A stretch of 64,000 bases of DNA, from positions 1-64,000 of the forward strand of contig JAIBAP010000003.1 of assembly GCA_019695115.1 (NCBI GenBank). The letters run 5' to 3'. Made by a program: the position numbers and the translations under genes. Of the stretch, positions 52,718-61,096 are shown one piece after another; the first letter of the stretch is position 1; the number at the start of each line of letters is the position of its first letter. The notes under the pieces were generated by a model, which saw nothing but the letters and a program-made list of their open reading frames with translations, did no database searches and was not told the origin of the DNA. The stretch is from Caldilineales bacterium. GTDB lineage: Bacteria > Chloroflexota > Anaerolineae > J102.

Positions 52718-53770
52718 TCAAAGCGTCTCGGTGACTTTTCGTAGCCCGCGCGGGCGGTCGGGGTCGTAATCGCGGGCGTGGGCCAATGACATCGCCAGCA
52801 ATTGGCCGGGGAGGATGGCGGTGATGGGCGAAAGCCATTCGGGCGCGCCCGCAGGCAGGGGCAGGGCGGCCCTGCCCATCTCCAGCGCCTCGGCGTCGTC
52901 GCTGATCACCAGCAGCTCGGCCTCGCGCTCTTTGGCCGTGGCCATGAACGACTTCATCTCCCCCAGCATCTTGCCAGAGGGGGTGATGGCAATGACCGGG
53001 AAACCGGCGGCAATCAGGGCCAGGGGGCCGTGCAAGAAGTCGGCGCTGCTATACGGCTCGACCACGGTGTAGGTCAGTTCCTTCATCTTCAGCGCCAACT
53101 CGAAGGCCGTGCAATAGTTGTAGCCGCGACCGATGGTCACGCACGATTGCATATAGCGATAGCGTTCGGCCACCTGGCGGACGTGCTCTTCCCCGGCCAG
53201 CGCCGCCGCCGCCTGCTGGGGGATGCGGTCGAGAGCCTGGAAATGCCCGTCGCTCCCGTTCAGGCAGGCGCTGAGCAGGGCAATGGCAGCCAGTTCGCTG
53301 GTGTAGGTCTTGGTGGCAGCCACCGATCGCTCTTCGCCCGCGCCCAGATCGAGCACGAAATCGGCCGTCTCGGCCAGGTCCGAAGCCGGGATGTTGGTGA
53401 TGGCGGCGGTGAGCACGCCCTGGCGCCGGGCCTCGGCCAGGACGGCGACGATGTCCGGGCTTTTGCCGCTCTGGCTGATGCCGAGGACGAGGGCGTTGCC
53501 AAAACGGGGCGGCGTCGCGTAGATGGTGTGCAGGCTGGGGGTGGCCAGGCCCACCGGCAGGGCATTGTGCCCGCCCAACAGATATTGGGCGTAGCGGGCG
53601 GCGTTGTCGCTGGTGCCACGGGCAGCGATGATGACGTGGCTGATGTGGCGGCGTCTGATCTCAGCGGCCAGGGACTCGGCCGCCGGGCGCTGGCTGGCGA
53701 ACAGGCGGGCCAGGACAGCGGGTTGTTCGTGGATTTCGCGGAAGAGATGGGTGGTGTGGAGGTTGATCAT
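52718..53770 (-). CDS. SIS-domain sugar-phosphate isomerase/deaminase (GlmS isomerase type)
   Basis: The 350-residue protein equals the isomerase half of GlmS without the glutaminase domain. It has two SIS domains: [30 protein letters not shown] and [13 protein letters not shown] in the first; [20 protein letters not shown] and HGPLALI in the second. The end [15 protein letters not shown] matches the GlmS C-terminus. Such proteins act as glucosamine-6-phosphate deaminases or ketose isomerases. It is coupled to the TPR gene by an ATGA overlap. It may serve amino-sugar use with the nearby sugar locus. Confidence 0.87.
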   Translation of the reverse strand: MINLHTTHLFREIHEQPAVLARLFASQRPAAESLAAEIRRRHISHVIIAARGTSDNAARYAQYLLGGHNALPVGLATPSLHTIYATPPRFGNALVLGISQSGKSPDIVAVLAEARRQGVLTAAITNIPASDLAETADFVLDLGAGEERSVAATKTYTSELAAIALLSACLNGSDGHFQALDRIPQQAAAALAGEEHVRQVAERYRYMQSCVTIGRGYNYCTAFELALKMKELTYTVVEPYSSADFLHGPLALIAAGFPVIAITPSGKMLGEMKSFMATAKEREAELLVISDDAEALEMGRAALPLPAGAPEWLSPITAILPGQLLAMSLAHARDYDPDRPRGLRKVTETL

Positions 53771-55794
53771 GAAATCGTTTCGGGATAACCAAAGGTGAGT
53801 TCATGCCACGGGCTGGGTCGGCCTGTGCGGAGGGCCTCTTTGCCTCGCCGTGCTGCCGAAACGGCATCCAACATCAGTTCATCTTGGGTGATGGAATCGG
53901 AGGCGAGCCGGATGACCTGGTCATACAACTTCTGGGCCAGAGCCTTGTCGCCCAGGTCGTGTTCGGCCAGGGCGCGCTCGATGATCCAATCGAGGTTGTC
54001 GGGTTCGAGGTCGTAGCCTTTGCGGATGGCCGCCAGGGCCGGGGCTGTGCGATAGAGCGTGCGCAGGACCTTGCCCATACGGATGTGGTTTTCGGCCCGT
54101 TTGGGGTGGGTGACGATGAGCATCTTGTAGCGCGCCAGGGCCTCGAGCGGATGCATGAGTTGGCTGAAGGCGGTGGCTTTGGCCGATTTCAAACGGGAAT
54201 TGGTTCGACGATTGGCCTTATTGGGATTCGAAAACAGCCCGTGAAAGTCCTCGTCGCTTTCGGGCATGTACAGCCGCATCAAAGCCATAGGGCCGAGACG
54301 ATAGCGGTCGCGGGCGCCGCACTTGGGGCAGACGATCTCGCGGTCCATGATATAGGGATCGTACCTGACGCTTTCGCCTCGCGCCATCTTAGCGGCCGTC
54401 TCCAGGTCGAGAAAGACGTGTTGAACGAAATGCTCGCGGATGCGGCTGCATTTCTGGCATTGCAAAGGCAGATAGAGGCCATCCCCCCGTCTGGGTGGTT
54501 CGGGCAAGAACGGCAAGCCCAGGTGTTCCTGGACGAAGCTCAGGCCGATGACCTGCAAGTCCACGCGGTCTTCGCCAAACGCCCGCTCGATTTCAGGATA
54601 AAGCTCGATGGCCTTGAGATCGACGGCCTCGCTGATGACAGCGGCAGCTATGGCTTCTTCGTCGGGCAGGTCGATGGCTTCGGGGCGGGTGAGGAGTGTG
54701 CGGAAGATAGCAACCACGCGCTCGTGTTCGGCGGGAACTTTCTCGGCCCGCTCGCGCAAAGCGGCAATCGCCCAAGTGCGAATGAATTGGGCGGCGGTGA
54801 CATCCAGGGCGACGGTTTCGATCTCGTCGGTGGGGTAGGGGCCGAATTTGCCAAAACTGTCGTCGAGCAAGAGGCGCCAGTTGCCGTCGGCGTGTTCCAA
54901 AAAGTGCGCCAGTTCGTCCAGGGGGACGATCTGGCGGCGATGAAGCTGGCGCAGGAGGTCGATGGCGACGCGGGAGGCGGGGGTCTGGTCGAATTCGGGG
55001 TCGAAGGCCAGCCGGATCAGGTCTCCGGCCAGGACTTTGCCCTGGGCGAGGATTTCGGCCCGGAGAAGGGCGTCGTCGGGGCCGGCAGGTGTGAGCAGGC
55101 GGTCGATGGGCGGGGCGTAGACCATCGCCTCGGTCGCTTCCTGGTCGGCGTCGAAGGCGCGCCGGAAAGCGGCGAAAACGTCCTCGCCAACCGGGAGCGG
55201 CTGTTTGGCCGCATCCACGTCTTCAGATGCCAGTCCGTCGTAAATCTCTTGATAGTAGGCCAGGGTCTCGTCGCTATTGGCCCGCTGGACGGCGCGTTCC
55301 GCCACCTCCAGCGCCAGGCCGCGATGACCCAGCTTGGCCAGGCGATAGGCGGCGCTCTCGAACGTGTCGAGGTTGTCGGGGCTGACTTCCAGACAACGGG
55401 CGTACAGGGCCAGATGGGCGTCGTGGTCGCCGGCATCGCCATAGGCGGCGGCCAGTTGGCGCCAGATCAGGATGCGGTTGCCGCCCTGGTTGTATTGTTC
55501 GTCGAAGACCAGCCGTGCATAGGCCCATTTCAGGAGGGCCGGCCAGTCTTTAGCGCGGTATGCGATGTCTGTGATCTCGGAGTAGAGGCTGTCATAGTCG
55601 ACCATCTCGCTGTGGTCGTGCGAGTGGAGGATCAGTTCAATCACGGCGGCGGCGCAGTCGTCGCTGTGCTCGTCCTTGCTGTCGAGGAAGTGATCGACGA
55701 CATCGAGGAGGTCGTAATCGTCGTAGTGGTCGAGCCGTGTCGAGCGAATTTGCTCGGCGGTGAGAGGGGCGAAGGTGGCGACAAGTTTTTCCAT
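53767..55794 (-). CDS. TPR protein with central zinc-ribbon
   Basis: This is a 675-residue cytoplasmic protein. TPR-like helices cover about 85-200 ([32 protein letters not shown]) and about 560-650 ([22 protein letters not shown]). A DUF1186-like helical region lies between. Four cysteines in CQKCSRI and CPKCGAR (about 450-510) may bind zinc. The family is not clearly recognised; such proteins often act as scaffolds. The ATG at 55794 is used because upstream sequence overlaps the next gene. Its stop overlaps the SIS gene start. Confidence 0.6.
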   Translation of the reverse strand: MEKLVATFAPLTAEQIRSTRLDHYDDYDLLDVVDHFLDSKDEHSDDCAAAVIELILHSHDHSEMVDYDSLYSEITDIAYRAKDWPALLKWAYARLVFDEQYNQGGNRILIWRQLAAAYGDAGDHDAHLALYARCLEVSPDNLDTFESAAYRLAKLGHRGLALEVAERAVQRANSDETLAYYQEIYDGLASEDVDAAKQPLPVGEDVFAAFRRAFDADQEATEAMVYAPPIDRLLTPAGPDDALLRAEILAQGKVLAGDLIRLAFDPEFDQTPASRVAIDLLRQLHRRQIVPLDELAHFLEHADGNWRLLLDDSFGKFGPYPTDEIETVALDVTAAQFIRTWAIAALRERAEKVPAEHERVVAIFRTLLTRPEAIDLPDEEAIAAAVISEAVDLKAIELYPEIERAFGEDRVDLQVIGLSFVQEHLGLPFLPEPPRRGDGLYLPLQCQKCSRIREHFVQHVFLDLETAAKMARGESVRYDPYIMDREIVCPKCGARDRYRLGPMALMRLYMPESDEDFHGLFSNPNKANRRTNSRLKSAKATAFSQLMHPLEALARYKMLIVTHPKRAENHIRMGKVLRTLYRTAPALAAIRKGYDLEPDNLDWIIERALAEHDLGDKALAQKLYDQVIRLASDSITQDELMLDAVSAARRGKEALRTGRPSPWHELTFGYPETIS

Positions 55795-55822
55795 GAAGTG
55801 TTCGGAAGAAAGCGGGCGTGGT

Positions 55823-56602
55823 TCAGCCCCACTGTCGCCAGTCGGCGGCGAGGAGGCCGCGCTGGCGGGGGCCGGCCTGGAGGTGGTCGCAGCCACAGGT
55901 GGGCGGGGTGGGCAGGCTGTCGAAGAGGGCGGGCAGGGCGGCGAGGATGAGACGGTCGGCCTCGCGCACCTCGCCTTCGGGGGCGGCTTCGCTGCGGTCG
56001 GCGCCCAACCAGGTGACGACGCCGATGGCGGCAAAGCAAAGTTCCAGTTCTTTGGCCAGGTAGGTTTCGGGGACGAGGTTGAGGCCGCGGGCGTGCGCGC
56101 CCCAATGCTGGAACATGCGCGCTTCGGCGGCGGTCTCGCGGCGGGGGCCCTCGTCGCCCAGGTAGATGACGGGGCGGGCGTCGGGCAGGTGCCGGCCGAG
56201 GGCGGCGCTGATGTCGGCGCAGAAGGCGGGCGTTTGTTGGATGTAGCCGGCGCCGGTGGTCTCGAAGATGGTGGTGGGTTGGCGCCGCGTCCAGTCGATG
56301 TAGTCGGTGGGGAGGACGATGTCGCCCCGCTCCAGGCTGTGATCGAGGCCAACGACGCTCTCCCAGGCCAGGATGCGCTGGACGCCGAGTTCTTTGGCGG
56401 CCCAGAGGGTGGCGCGTGGGTCGGTGCGGGTGGGGCTGCCGAAATAGGGCAGGATCCAGACGCCTTTGCCAGCAAGTGGTTGGCGCAGGGCGAAGGGGCC
56501 GGCGGCGCCATAGGGCGTGGTCACGGCGCGTTCGCTGACGAAGACGCCGAGGTGTTCGAGCGAGCGCGGGGGCAAGGGCTGGGAAAGGAGGAGGAGGCGC
56601 AT
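55823..56602 (-). CDS. MTA/purine nucleoside phosphorylase-like protein (A)
   Basis: The 259-residue protein belongs to the nucleoside phosphorylase superfamily (MtnP/PNP type). It has VTTPYGAAGPF, ATLWAAKELGVQRILAWESV, GDIVLPTDYIDWT, DEGPRRETAAEARMF and TYLAKELELCFAAIGVVTWLGA. Substrate residues differ from MtnP: RGLNLVPE stands where MtnP has GMT-x-x-PE. It may have changed specificity. The paralogue at 56781-57533 lies upstream. GAGGAGGAGG precedes the ATG at 56602. Confidence 0.75.
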   Translation of the reverse strand: MRLLLLSQPLPPRSLEHLGVFVSERAVTTPYGAAGPFALRQPLAGKGVWILPYFGSPTRTDPRATLWAAKELGVQRILAWESVVGLDHSLERGDIVLPTDYIDWTRRQPTTIFETTGAGYIQQTPAFCADISAALGRHLPDARPVIYLGDEGPRRETAAEARMFQHWGAHARGLNLVPETYLAKELELCFAAIGVVTWLGADRSEAAPEGEVREADRLILAALPALFDSLPTPPTCGCDHLQAGPRQRGLLAADWRQWG

Positions 56603-56613
56603 GGGGAGGGGAA

Positions 56614-56795
56614 GGTGGCAGGTCGCAGGTCGCAAGTGGCAGGTCGCAGGTGGCAGGTCGCTGGTCGCAGGTCGCAGGTGGCAAGTCGCAGGGGGCAGGT
56701 CGCAGGGGGCAGGTGCCGGGTTTCTCGTTGACTGTTGATTGTTGATTGTTGGCTGTTGCCTTGTCTACTTGTCTACTTGTCTACTTGTCTACCCC
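56614..56795. repeat. Heptamer and octamer repeats between the two phosphorylase genes
   Basis: About 14 units of GGTCGCA/GGTGGCA (56618-56711), TTGATTG-type units (about 56729-56754) and a TACTTGTC 8-mer tract (56766-56792) follow one another. The last tract overlaps the end of the second phosphorylase gene and provides its stop codon. Confidence 0.85.
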
Positions 56796-57533
56796 ACCAC
56801 TCGCTGCGGCGAGAAGGACGGGCAGGCAGGTATGGGCGACTTCGGGGCCGAACTGGCGGCGGGGGGGGCGGCCAGAGGCGCGGCCGGTGGCGTAGTTGGT
56901 GATGTAGCAGAGGCTGGCGTAGGCCAGGCCGGCTTCCTGGGCCAGGAAGACTTCGGGCGAGAGGGTCATGCCCACCAGGTCGGCGCCGCAACGCTGGTAG
57001 AGGGCGATCTCGCTGGCGGTTTCCAGGCGGGGGCCTTCGGTGCAGACATAGACGCCGGCGCTGTGAACGCTGGCCGGGGCCAGGCTCTCGGCAGCGGCCA
57101 GCAAGGCGGCGCGGGCGGCGGGGTGAAAGGCGGGGCCGGAGGCCGGGGGCAGGTCGGCTTCGCCAAATGTGGCGATGCGGGTGCGACTGAAGTCGAGGAA
57201 GTCGTGGGGGATGACCAGGTCGCCGACTTCGAGGTGATGGGCGATGGCCCCGGTCCCGTTCCAGGAGAAAATGGCCTGCACCCCCAGCATTTTCGCCGCC
57301 CAGATGGTGGCGCGATGATTCACGAAGGCGGCGGAGCGTTGCAAGCGGTCGTGGCCGTGCCGGGAACAGAAGGCGACGGGCGGGGAACCGGCGTCGGGCT
57401 GGAGGAAGGTGATGGGCGGGGAAGCGCCATACGGCGTGGCGATGACCTCCGCCTGGCCGAGAGGATGGTAGGCCGCGAGATCGAGGCCATACGCCGCGGT
57501 GCCGCCGATGATGAGGGTGGGGGGAGGGATCAC
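56781..57533 (-). CDS. mtnP: S-methyl-5'-thioadenosine phosphorylase-like protein (B)
   Basis: MtnP cleaves methylthioadenosine to adenine and methylthioribose-1-phosphate. The 250-residue product starts near IIGGTAAYGL and has TPYGASPPI, CSRHGHDRL, VNHRATIWAAKMLGV, GDLVIPHDFLDFSRTR, CTEGPRLETASEIALY and VGMTLSPEVFLAQEAGLAYASL. These match MtnP/PNP motifs well. It is likely a functional partner of mtnA at 61086-62117. The last residues, VDK, and the stop come from a repeat tract. Confidence 0.82.
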   Translation of the reverse strand: MIPPPTLIIGGTAAYGLDLAAYHPLGQAEVIATPYGASPPITFLQPDAGSPPVAFCSRHGHDRLQRSAAFVNHRATIWAAKMLGVQAIFSWNGTGAIAHHLEVGDLVIPHDFLDFSRTRIATFGEADLPPASGPAFHPAARAALLAAAESLAPASVHSAGVYVCTEGPRLETASEIALYQRCGADLVGMTLSPEVFLAQEAGLAYASLCYITNYATGRASGRPPRRQFGPEVAHTCLPVLLAAASGGVDK

Positions 57534-57547
57534 GGGTGGTGGGGGCG

Positions 57548-57612
57548 GTAACTGGTGATTGGTTATTGGTTATTGCTCGCTAATCACCAATAACCAATCA
57601 CCAATAACTAAT
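57548..57612. repeat. Self-complementary heptamer tract
   Basis: GGTGATTGGTTATTGG is followed, after about 17 bp, by CCAATAACCAATCACC, a perfect 16-bp inverted repeat made of heptamer units and their complement. It ends about 5 bp from the stop of the next gene, so it could terminate transcription. Confidence 0.8.
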
Positions 57613-57616
57613 CTCC

Positions 57617-58348
57617 TCAATACGGCGGTTCCGCCGGGCCGTCGTAGCCGCAGAGACCGGTGCGGGGGGAGTTGACGATGGGCATCAGCATCCCGTCGTG
57701 CTCGTGCTTGCCGGCGTGTTCGCCGCAGAAAACCGGCGACCCGTCCTGGGTTTCGGAGACGCATTCGACGCAAATGGCAGTCGCCGGTTGGCCGCAGATC
57801 GAGCAGGGCGGCGGGGTGAAGGTGTTGCGGGCCAAGAGGGCGATGGGGTGCTCGCTGGTGGCCTTGCCCTCGCGCTCTCCCACGACCTTGATCACCAGCT
57901 CGGAGGTGGTGCCGAAGTCGTATTCGTAGGCGATGGTCATCCCCGGCCTAAAGACCCGACGCACCGGCGTCGTCATGGACTTGTCGCCATAGTCGTAGAC
58001 CTCGGAGACATAATACTCCTCGTCGATGGTGAAGGCGCTGAGATGGCCGCAGCATTCCAGCCAGATCGCACGCAGATAGTCATCCAGGTCTTCGAGCGTG
58101 GCGCCGCCCTTGATTTCCAGATGGAGCCAGTAATCATCGGCAAAAAGCTCGGCAATCGAGTAGAAGTCGGGCGTGTTGTCCAGGATTTGCAGCTGGTAGA
58201 GGGTTCCGTTGCGGCCGGGTTTGGCGTTGGCAGCGGCGATGGCTGCCTGGCGCTGGGGGCAGGTTCGCAGGTGGTTGGAGATGCCGCCCTTGCTGAGTTC
58301 GCGCCCGCAATAGGCGCAGACGCCGTGGGATTGTTTGCGTGTGGACAT
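57617..58348 (-). CDS. pRiA4b ORF-3-like protein with zinc fingers (1)
   Basis: The 243-residue product has an N-terminal zinc finger (CAYCGRELSKGGISNHLRTC), a pRiA4b ORF-3-like core (YWLHLEIKGGATLEDLDDYLRAIWLECCGHLSAF, YDFGTTSELVIKVVG), and a C-terminal zinc region (CSICGQPATAICVECV). It ends in NSPRTGLCGYDGPAEPPY. It is paralogous to the protein at 60407-61096. The pRiA4b fold occurs in plasmid and mobile-element proteins; function is unknown. Confidence 0.78.
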   Translation of the reverse strand: MSTRKQSHGVCAYCGRELSKGGISNHLRTCPQRQAAIAAANAKPGRNGTLYQLQILDNTPDFYSIAELFADDYWLHLEIKGGATLEDLDDYLRAIWLECCGHLSAFTIDEEYYVSEVYDYGDKSMTTPVRRVFRPGMTIAYEYDFGTTSELVIKVVGEREGKATSEHPIALLARNTFTPPPCSICGQPATAICVECVSETQDGSPVFCGEHAGKHEHDGMLMPIVNSPRTGLCGYDGPAEPPY

Positions 58349-58371
58349 GGTTTACTCCGGGAGAAGGGTGA

Positions 58372-58422
58372 ACAGCTGACGGGTTTTTGGCGAAACGTAA
58401 TTTCGCACAACCCGTCAGCTGT
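58372..58422. terminator. Long nested hairpin
   Basis: A 14-bp stem, ACAGCTGACGGGTT / AACCCGTCAGCTGT (58372-58385 with 58409-58422), encloses a 6-bp stem, GCGAAA / TTTCGC. It lies 2 bp past the end of the PIN gene and 24 bp before the zinc-finger gene start, so it probably ends the toxin-antitoxin transcript. Confidence 0.72.
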
Positions 58423-58424
58423 GA

Positions 58425-58799
58425 TCACCAGATTGCATGTGGGTAATGCTGAAGAATCACTCGGTCTTTGGAGAGCAGATAATGATTGCCCAGCGCCGCG
58501 TGCGCCACGATGATGCGGTCGAAGGGGTCGCGCGTCCATGCCAACGTAGCTGCGCGCGTGACGATGGCGTCGAAAGGCTTGCCGCACACCCGCAGCCCGA
58601 TCCGCTGCGCCAGGTCTGCGGTAATGGCGGCATCGTCGGCAGCCACGCGGCCGATTTCGTACATATAGCACAGTTCCAACCGCACCATCGGCGAAATGAG
58701 CAGATCCTGTTCGTTCAGGAGTATCTTGGCGCGGTTGCTGAACTGATCGACCAGCCCGGCATACAGCCATATGACCGCATGGGTGTCAAGGTAGATCAA
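58425..58799 (-). CDS. vapC: PIN-domain toxin (VapC type)
   Basis: This is a 124-residue PIN nuclease with acidic residues at the expected points: YLDTHAVIWL (Asp5), SPMVRLELCYM (Glu43 region), and WTRDPFDRIIVAHAALG (two Asp). VapC toxins cut tRNA or rRNA. The ATG lies 14 bp inside the antitoxin gene end. Confidence 0.88.
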   Translation of the reverse strand: MIYLDTHAVIWLYAGLVDQFSNRAKILLNEQDLLISPMVRLELCYMYEIGRVAADDAAITADLAQRIGLRVCGKPFDAIVTRAATLAWTRDPFDRIIVAHAALGNHYLLSKDRVILQHYPHAIW

Positions 58800-59016
58800 G
58801 GTTGAACTCCCATTCGAGATCGACCAGATCGTTGGGATCCCCCAAAATGACCTCAGGTCGATAGACGAGGTTTTGCAGCTTGTCGACGTTGTCGGCAGGC
58901 ACGATGCGCAGCTTGCGCCCGCCCTTTTTCACCTCGATGGGTACGCCGGTGGCCAGGACTTCTTCCAGTAGGCCATAGATGTTGCCGCGTAGTTCAGTGG
59001 CAGTGATGGTTTTCAT
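58786..59016 (-). CDS. Phd/YefM-type antitoxin
   Basis: This is a 76-residue antitoxin. Its N-terminus, ITATELRGNIYGLLEEVLATGVPIEVKKGGRKLRIV, is the DNA-binding Phd/YefM fold. The acidic C-terminus, DPNDLVDLEWEFNLDLP, is the expected toxin-binding tail. GGAG lies 8 nt before the ATG. The promoter carries two GTACGTAC palindromes for self-repression. Confidence 0.85.
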   Translation of the reverse strand: MKTITATELRGNIYGLLEEVLATGVPIEVKKGGRKLRIVPADNVDKLQNLVYRPEVILGDPNDLVDLEWEFNLDLP

Positions 59017-59032
59017 GGTGAATCTCCGTTAA

Positions 59033-59062
59033 GTACGTACGCTGTTAGCTTGGTGTACGTAC
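59033..59062. promoter_or_regulatory. Twin GTACGTAC operator of the toxin-antitoxin operon
   Basis: Two perfect palindromes, GTACGTAC at 59033-59040 and 59055-59062, have centres 22 bp apart, about two helical turns. The second abuts the -10 box. Phd-family antitoxins bind such paired sites to repress their own operon. Confidence 0.75.
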
Positions 59063-59092
59063 ATTTTATGTCATTGCCAGGGCGTGTGTCAA
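59063..59092 (-). promoter_or_regulatory. Promoter of the toxin-antitoxin operon
   Basis: On the minus strand a consensus TTGACA (59087-59092) is followed by an 18-bp spacer and TAAAAT (59063-59068). The expected start lies about 40 bp before the antitoxin ATG. Confidence 0.7.
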
Positions 59093-59253
59093 ACAGGAGG
59101 ATTCTCCCAACCTCCTTGCCGATCTCGAGGAAGATGGGGGCGAAGGTTTCGGAGGCGGTGGTGGGGTCGAAAACGGTCACGGCACAACTCCCTGAATCAC
59201 GCGCAACGATGCCGCAGCAGGCGCAAACGCAACACGAAATACGCCATACATCC

Positions 59254-60336
59254 TCACATCCCCTCGCGCGGGATGATCTCACCATAGATGGGGTTGGCAA
59301 TCTGCATCCCGCGAGCGGTGCGGCGGATCAACCCCAGATCGATGGCATAACGCAGGTCATCCTCACTGACCGCCCCTTCCATGTCGATTCCCTGCAACAT
59401 GGGCGCGATCACCCGCCGCACCCGCTCTTCTTTGAGTTTATCGATCAGTTGATCCAGATGCGTCTCCCGGCGCAGGATCAGGTTCTCCTTCGCTTCCAGG
59501 ATCATGCCGGCGGTGATCGGCTGTGAACGGTCGCGACCGGCGCGCATACGTGCGGTGGCCTCGTTGGCCAGGGCATTCACCAGCCACGGTTGTCCCTGGG
59601 TCAGCTCCCATGCCAGTTTCAGCGCCTCCGGCTCGAAAACCTGCCCGGTCTCGGCCGTGTGCTGTTGCAGCAGGCGCTCGACATCGGCCTGGCTGAAATC
59701 CCCCAATCGCAGCGACGCCGCCTTGATGTTGAAGGCGCTGCCGCCGGTGATGATCTCCTGGCTCTGGCTGGAATGGATGCGATAATCGCGCACATCGCGC
59801 ACCCCACACAGGATGACGGTGGAGGGAAAATACGCCGGGCGGGTGTCATAGCCAGCGCGCAGTTGTCGCAACACCGTGATCAGCGTGTCGCCCACCAGCG
59901 CGTCGATCTCATCGATCAGCAACACCGTCGGCACAGACGCGGCTTCGCACCAGCGACCGAGGAAATCGCTCAACGAGGGCGCACCTTGGCGGATCAGGTC
60001 GCGGGCGATGGCGTCGGCGGTCTGATCGCCCAACGTGAGCCGTGCGCGTTTGCTGATCTCTTGCAGCAGCGCCGTCATCGCTTCGTTGATGCGCTCGCGA
60101 TAGCCCTGCCCCACCTCGAAATTGACATACAGGCAGCGATAGTGGCCTTTGCGATTCAGGTAGTCGCGCAGCGCCAACAAGGCCGAAGTCTTACCCGTCT
60201 GCCGAGGTGCGTGCAAGACGAAGTACTTTTCCTGGGCAATCAGCGTCAGGATTTCGTCCAAATCGAACCGTTCCAACGGCGGCAGGCAATAGTGCTTGTC
60301 GCATTGAACCGGCCCGGTCGTGTTGAAGTGTCGCAT
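59254..60336 (-). CDS. AAA-like P-loop ATPase
   Basis: The 360-residue STAND/AAA-like ATPase has a Walker A motif VLHAPRQTGKTSAL (about 41-54), Walker B TVLLIDEIDALV (about 137-148), and RDVRDYR as a sensor region. The C-terminal part (from about 265) has a winged-helix look: DLRYAIDLGLIRRTARGMQIANPIYGEIIPR. Similar orphan ATPases are common in Chloroflexota and Cyanobacteria, with unknown function. The ATG at 60336 is preferred over an upstream start through non-conserved sequence. It lies between the toxin-antitoxin pair and the second zinc-finger paralogue. Confidence 0.8.
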   Translation of the reverse strand: MRHFNTTGPVQCDKHYCLPPLERFDLDEILTLIAQEKYFVLHAPRQTGKTSALLALRDYLNRKGHYRCLYVNFEVGQGYRERINEAMTALLQEISKRARLTLGDQTADAIARDLIRQGAPSLSDFLGRWCEAASVPTVLLIDEIDALVGDTLITVLRQLRAGYDTRPAYFPSTVILCGVRDVRDYRIHSSQSQEIITGGSAFNIKAASLRLGDFSQADVERLLQQHTAETGQVFEPEALKLAWELTQGQPWLVNALANEATARMRAGRDRSQPITAGMILEAKENLILRRETHLDQLIDKLKEERVRRVIAPMLQGIDMEGAVSEDDLRYAIDLGLIRRTARGMQIANPIYGEIIPREGM

Positions 60337-60406
60337 CGTCGTCTCGTACCTTGAAAGCCAGCCGGATACGCTGACTACGGCATGATTGACCTCATGGTGA
60401 CTCGGT

Positions 60407-61096
60407 TCAATACGGCGGCCTCGCCGGGCCGGCATAGCCGCACATCCCCATGCGCGGCGAATTGACCACCACCCGCGGACGGCCGTAGTTATCGTGCGGG
60501 TGATCCTTGACATGCTCATCGCAAAGCAGGCCCGTGGCATCGCTCTCGCTGATGCACTCGATGCACAACCACTGCGCCGGTTGGCCGCACTCCTGGCAGA
60601 CGGCCGTCATCGGGTCGTTGCGGGCCATGAGGTAGATCGGGTGCTGGCTGAGCGGATGGCCGGTGCGCACATCCACCACCTTCACCAGCGTCTCGGACGA
60701 GGTGCCGAAATCGTAGATGTGGGTAAGCTCCAAGCCAGGACGCAGCGTGCGCCTGGCGATGGCGCCCATCCCCACTTCTTTGCCCCCCCAGCCGCCGCCC
60801 ACCGAGAACCGGCTGAGATGCCCGCAGCATTCCAGCCAAATGGCGCGCAGATAGCGGTCCAGTTGCTTGAGCGTGGTTTCGCCGTTCATTTCCAGGTGCA
60901 GCCAATAGTCGCCGCCCCAGGCATCCTGCACCTGCAGGTGGAACAATTGCTGATTGACGCCCACTTTTTGCTGATCGGCCGCCGCGATGACAGCTTGGCG
61001 TTTGTCGCAGACGGCCAGATGTCGGGCAAGACCGCCGCGGGTCATCTCTTTCCCGCAAAAGACGCAATCGCCGCGCGTGCGCATTTTAGCTGCCAT
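60407..61096 (-). CDS. pRiA4b ORF-3-like protein with zinc fingers (2)
   Basis: This 229-residue paralogue of the protein at 57617-58348 has the zinc finger CVFCGKEMTRGGLARHLAVC and the core YWLHLEMNGETTLKQLDRYLRAIWLECCGHLSRF. It also shares IYDFGTSSETLVKVV, CQECGQPAQWLCIECI and the ending NSPRMGMCGYAGPARPPY. Its start overlaps the end of mtnA by 11 bp. The two paralogues bracket the toxin-antitoxin and ATPase genes. Confidence 0.78.
   Translation of the reverse strand: MAAKMRTRGDCVFCGKEMTRGGLARHLAVCDKRQAVIAAADQQKVGVNQQLFHLQVQDAWGGDYWLHLEMNGETTLKQLDRYLRAIWLECCGHLSRFSVGGGWGGKEVGMGAIARRTLRPGLELTHIYDFGTSSETLVKVVDVRTGHPLSQHPIYLMARNDPMTAVCQECGQPAQWLCIECISESDATGLLCDEHVKDHPHDNYGRPRVVVNSPRMGMCGYAGPARPPY

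Noticed and set aside
59013-59180. A 55-codon GTG-start frame ending in the antitoxin ATGA
   Set aside because: It has a possible ribosome site, but it runs over the consensus promoter and both operators of the toxin-antitoxin operon and matches no family.
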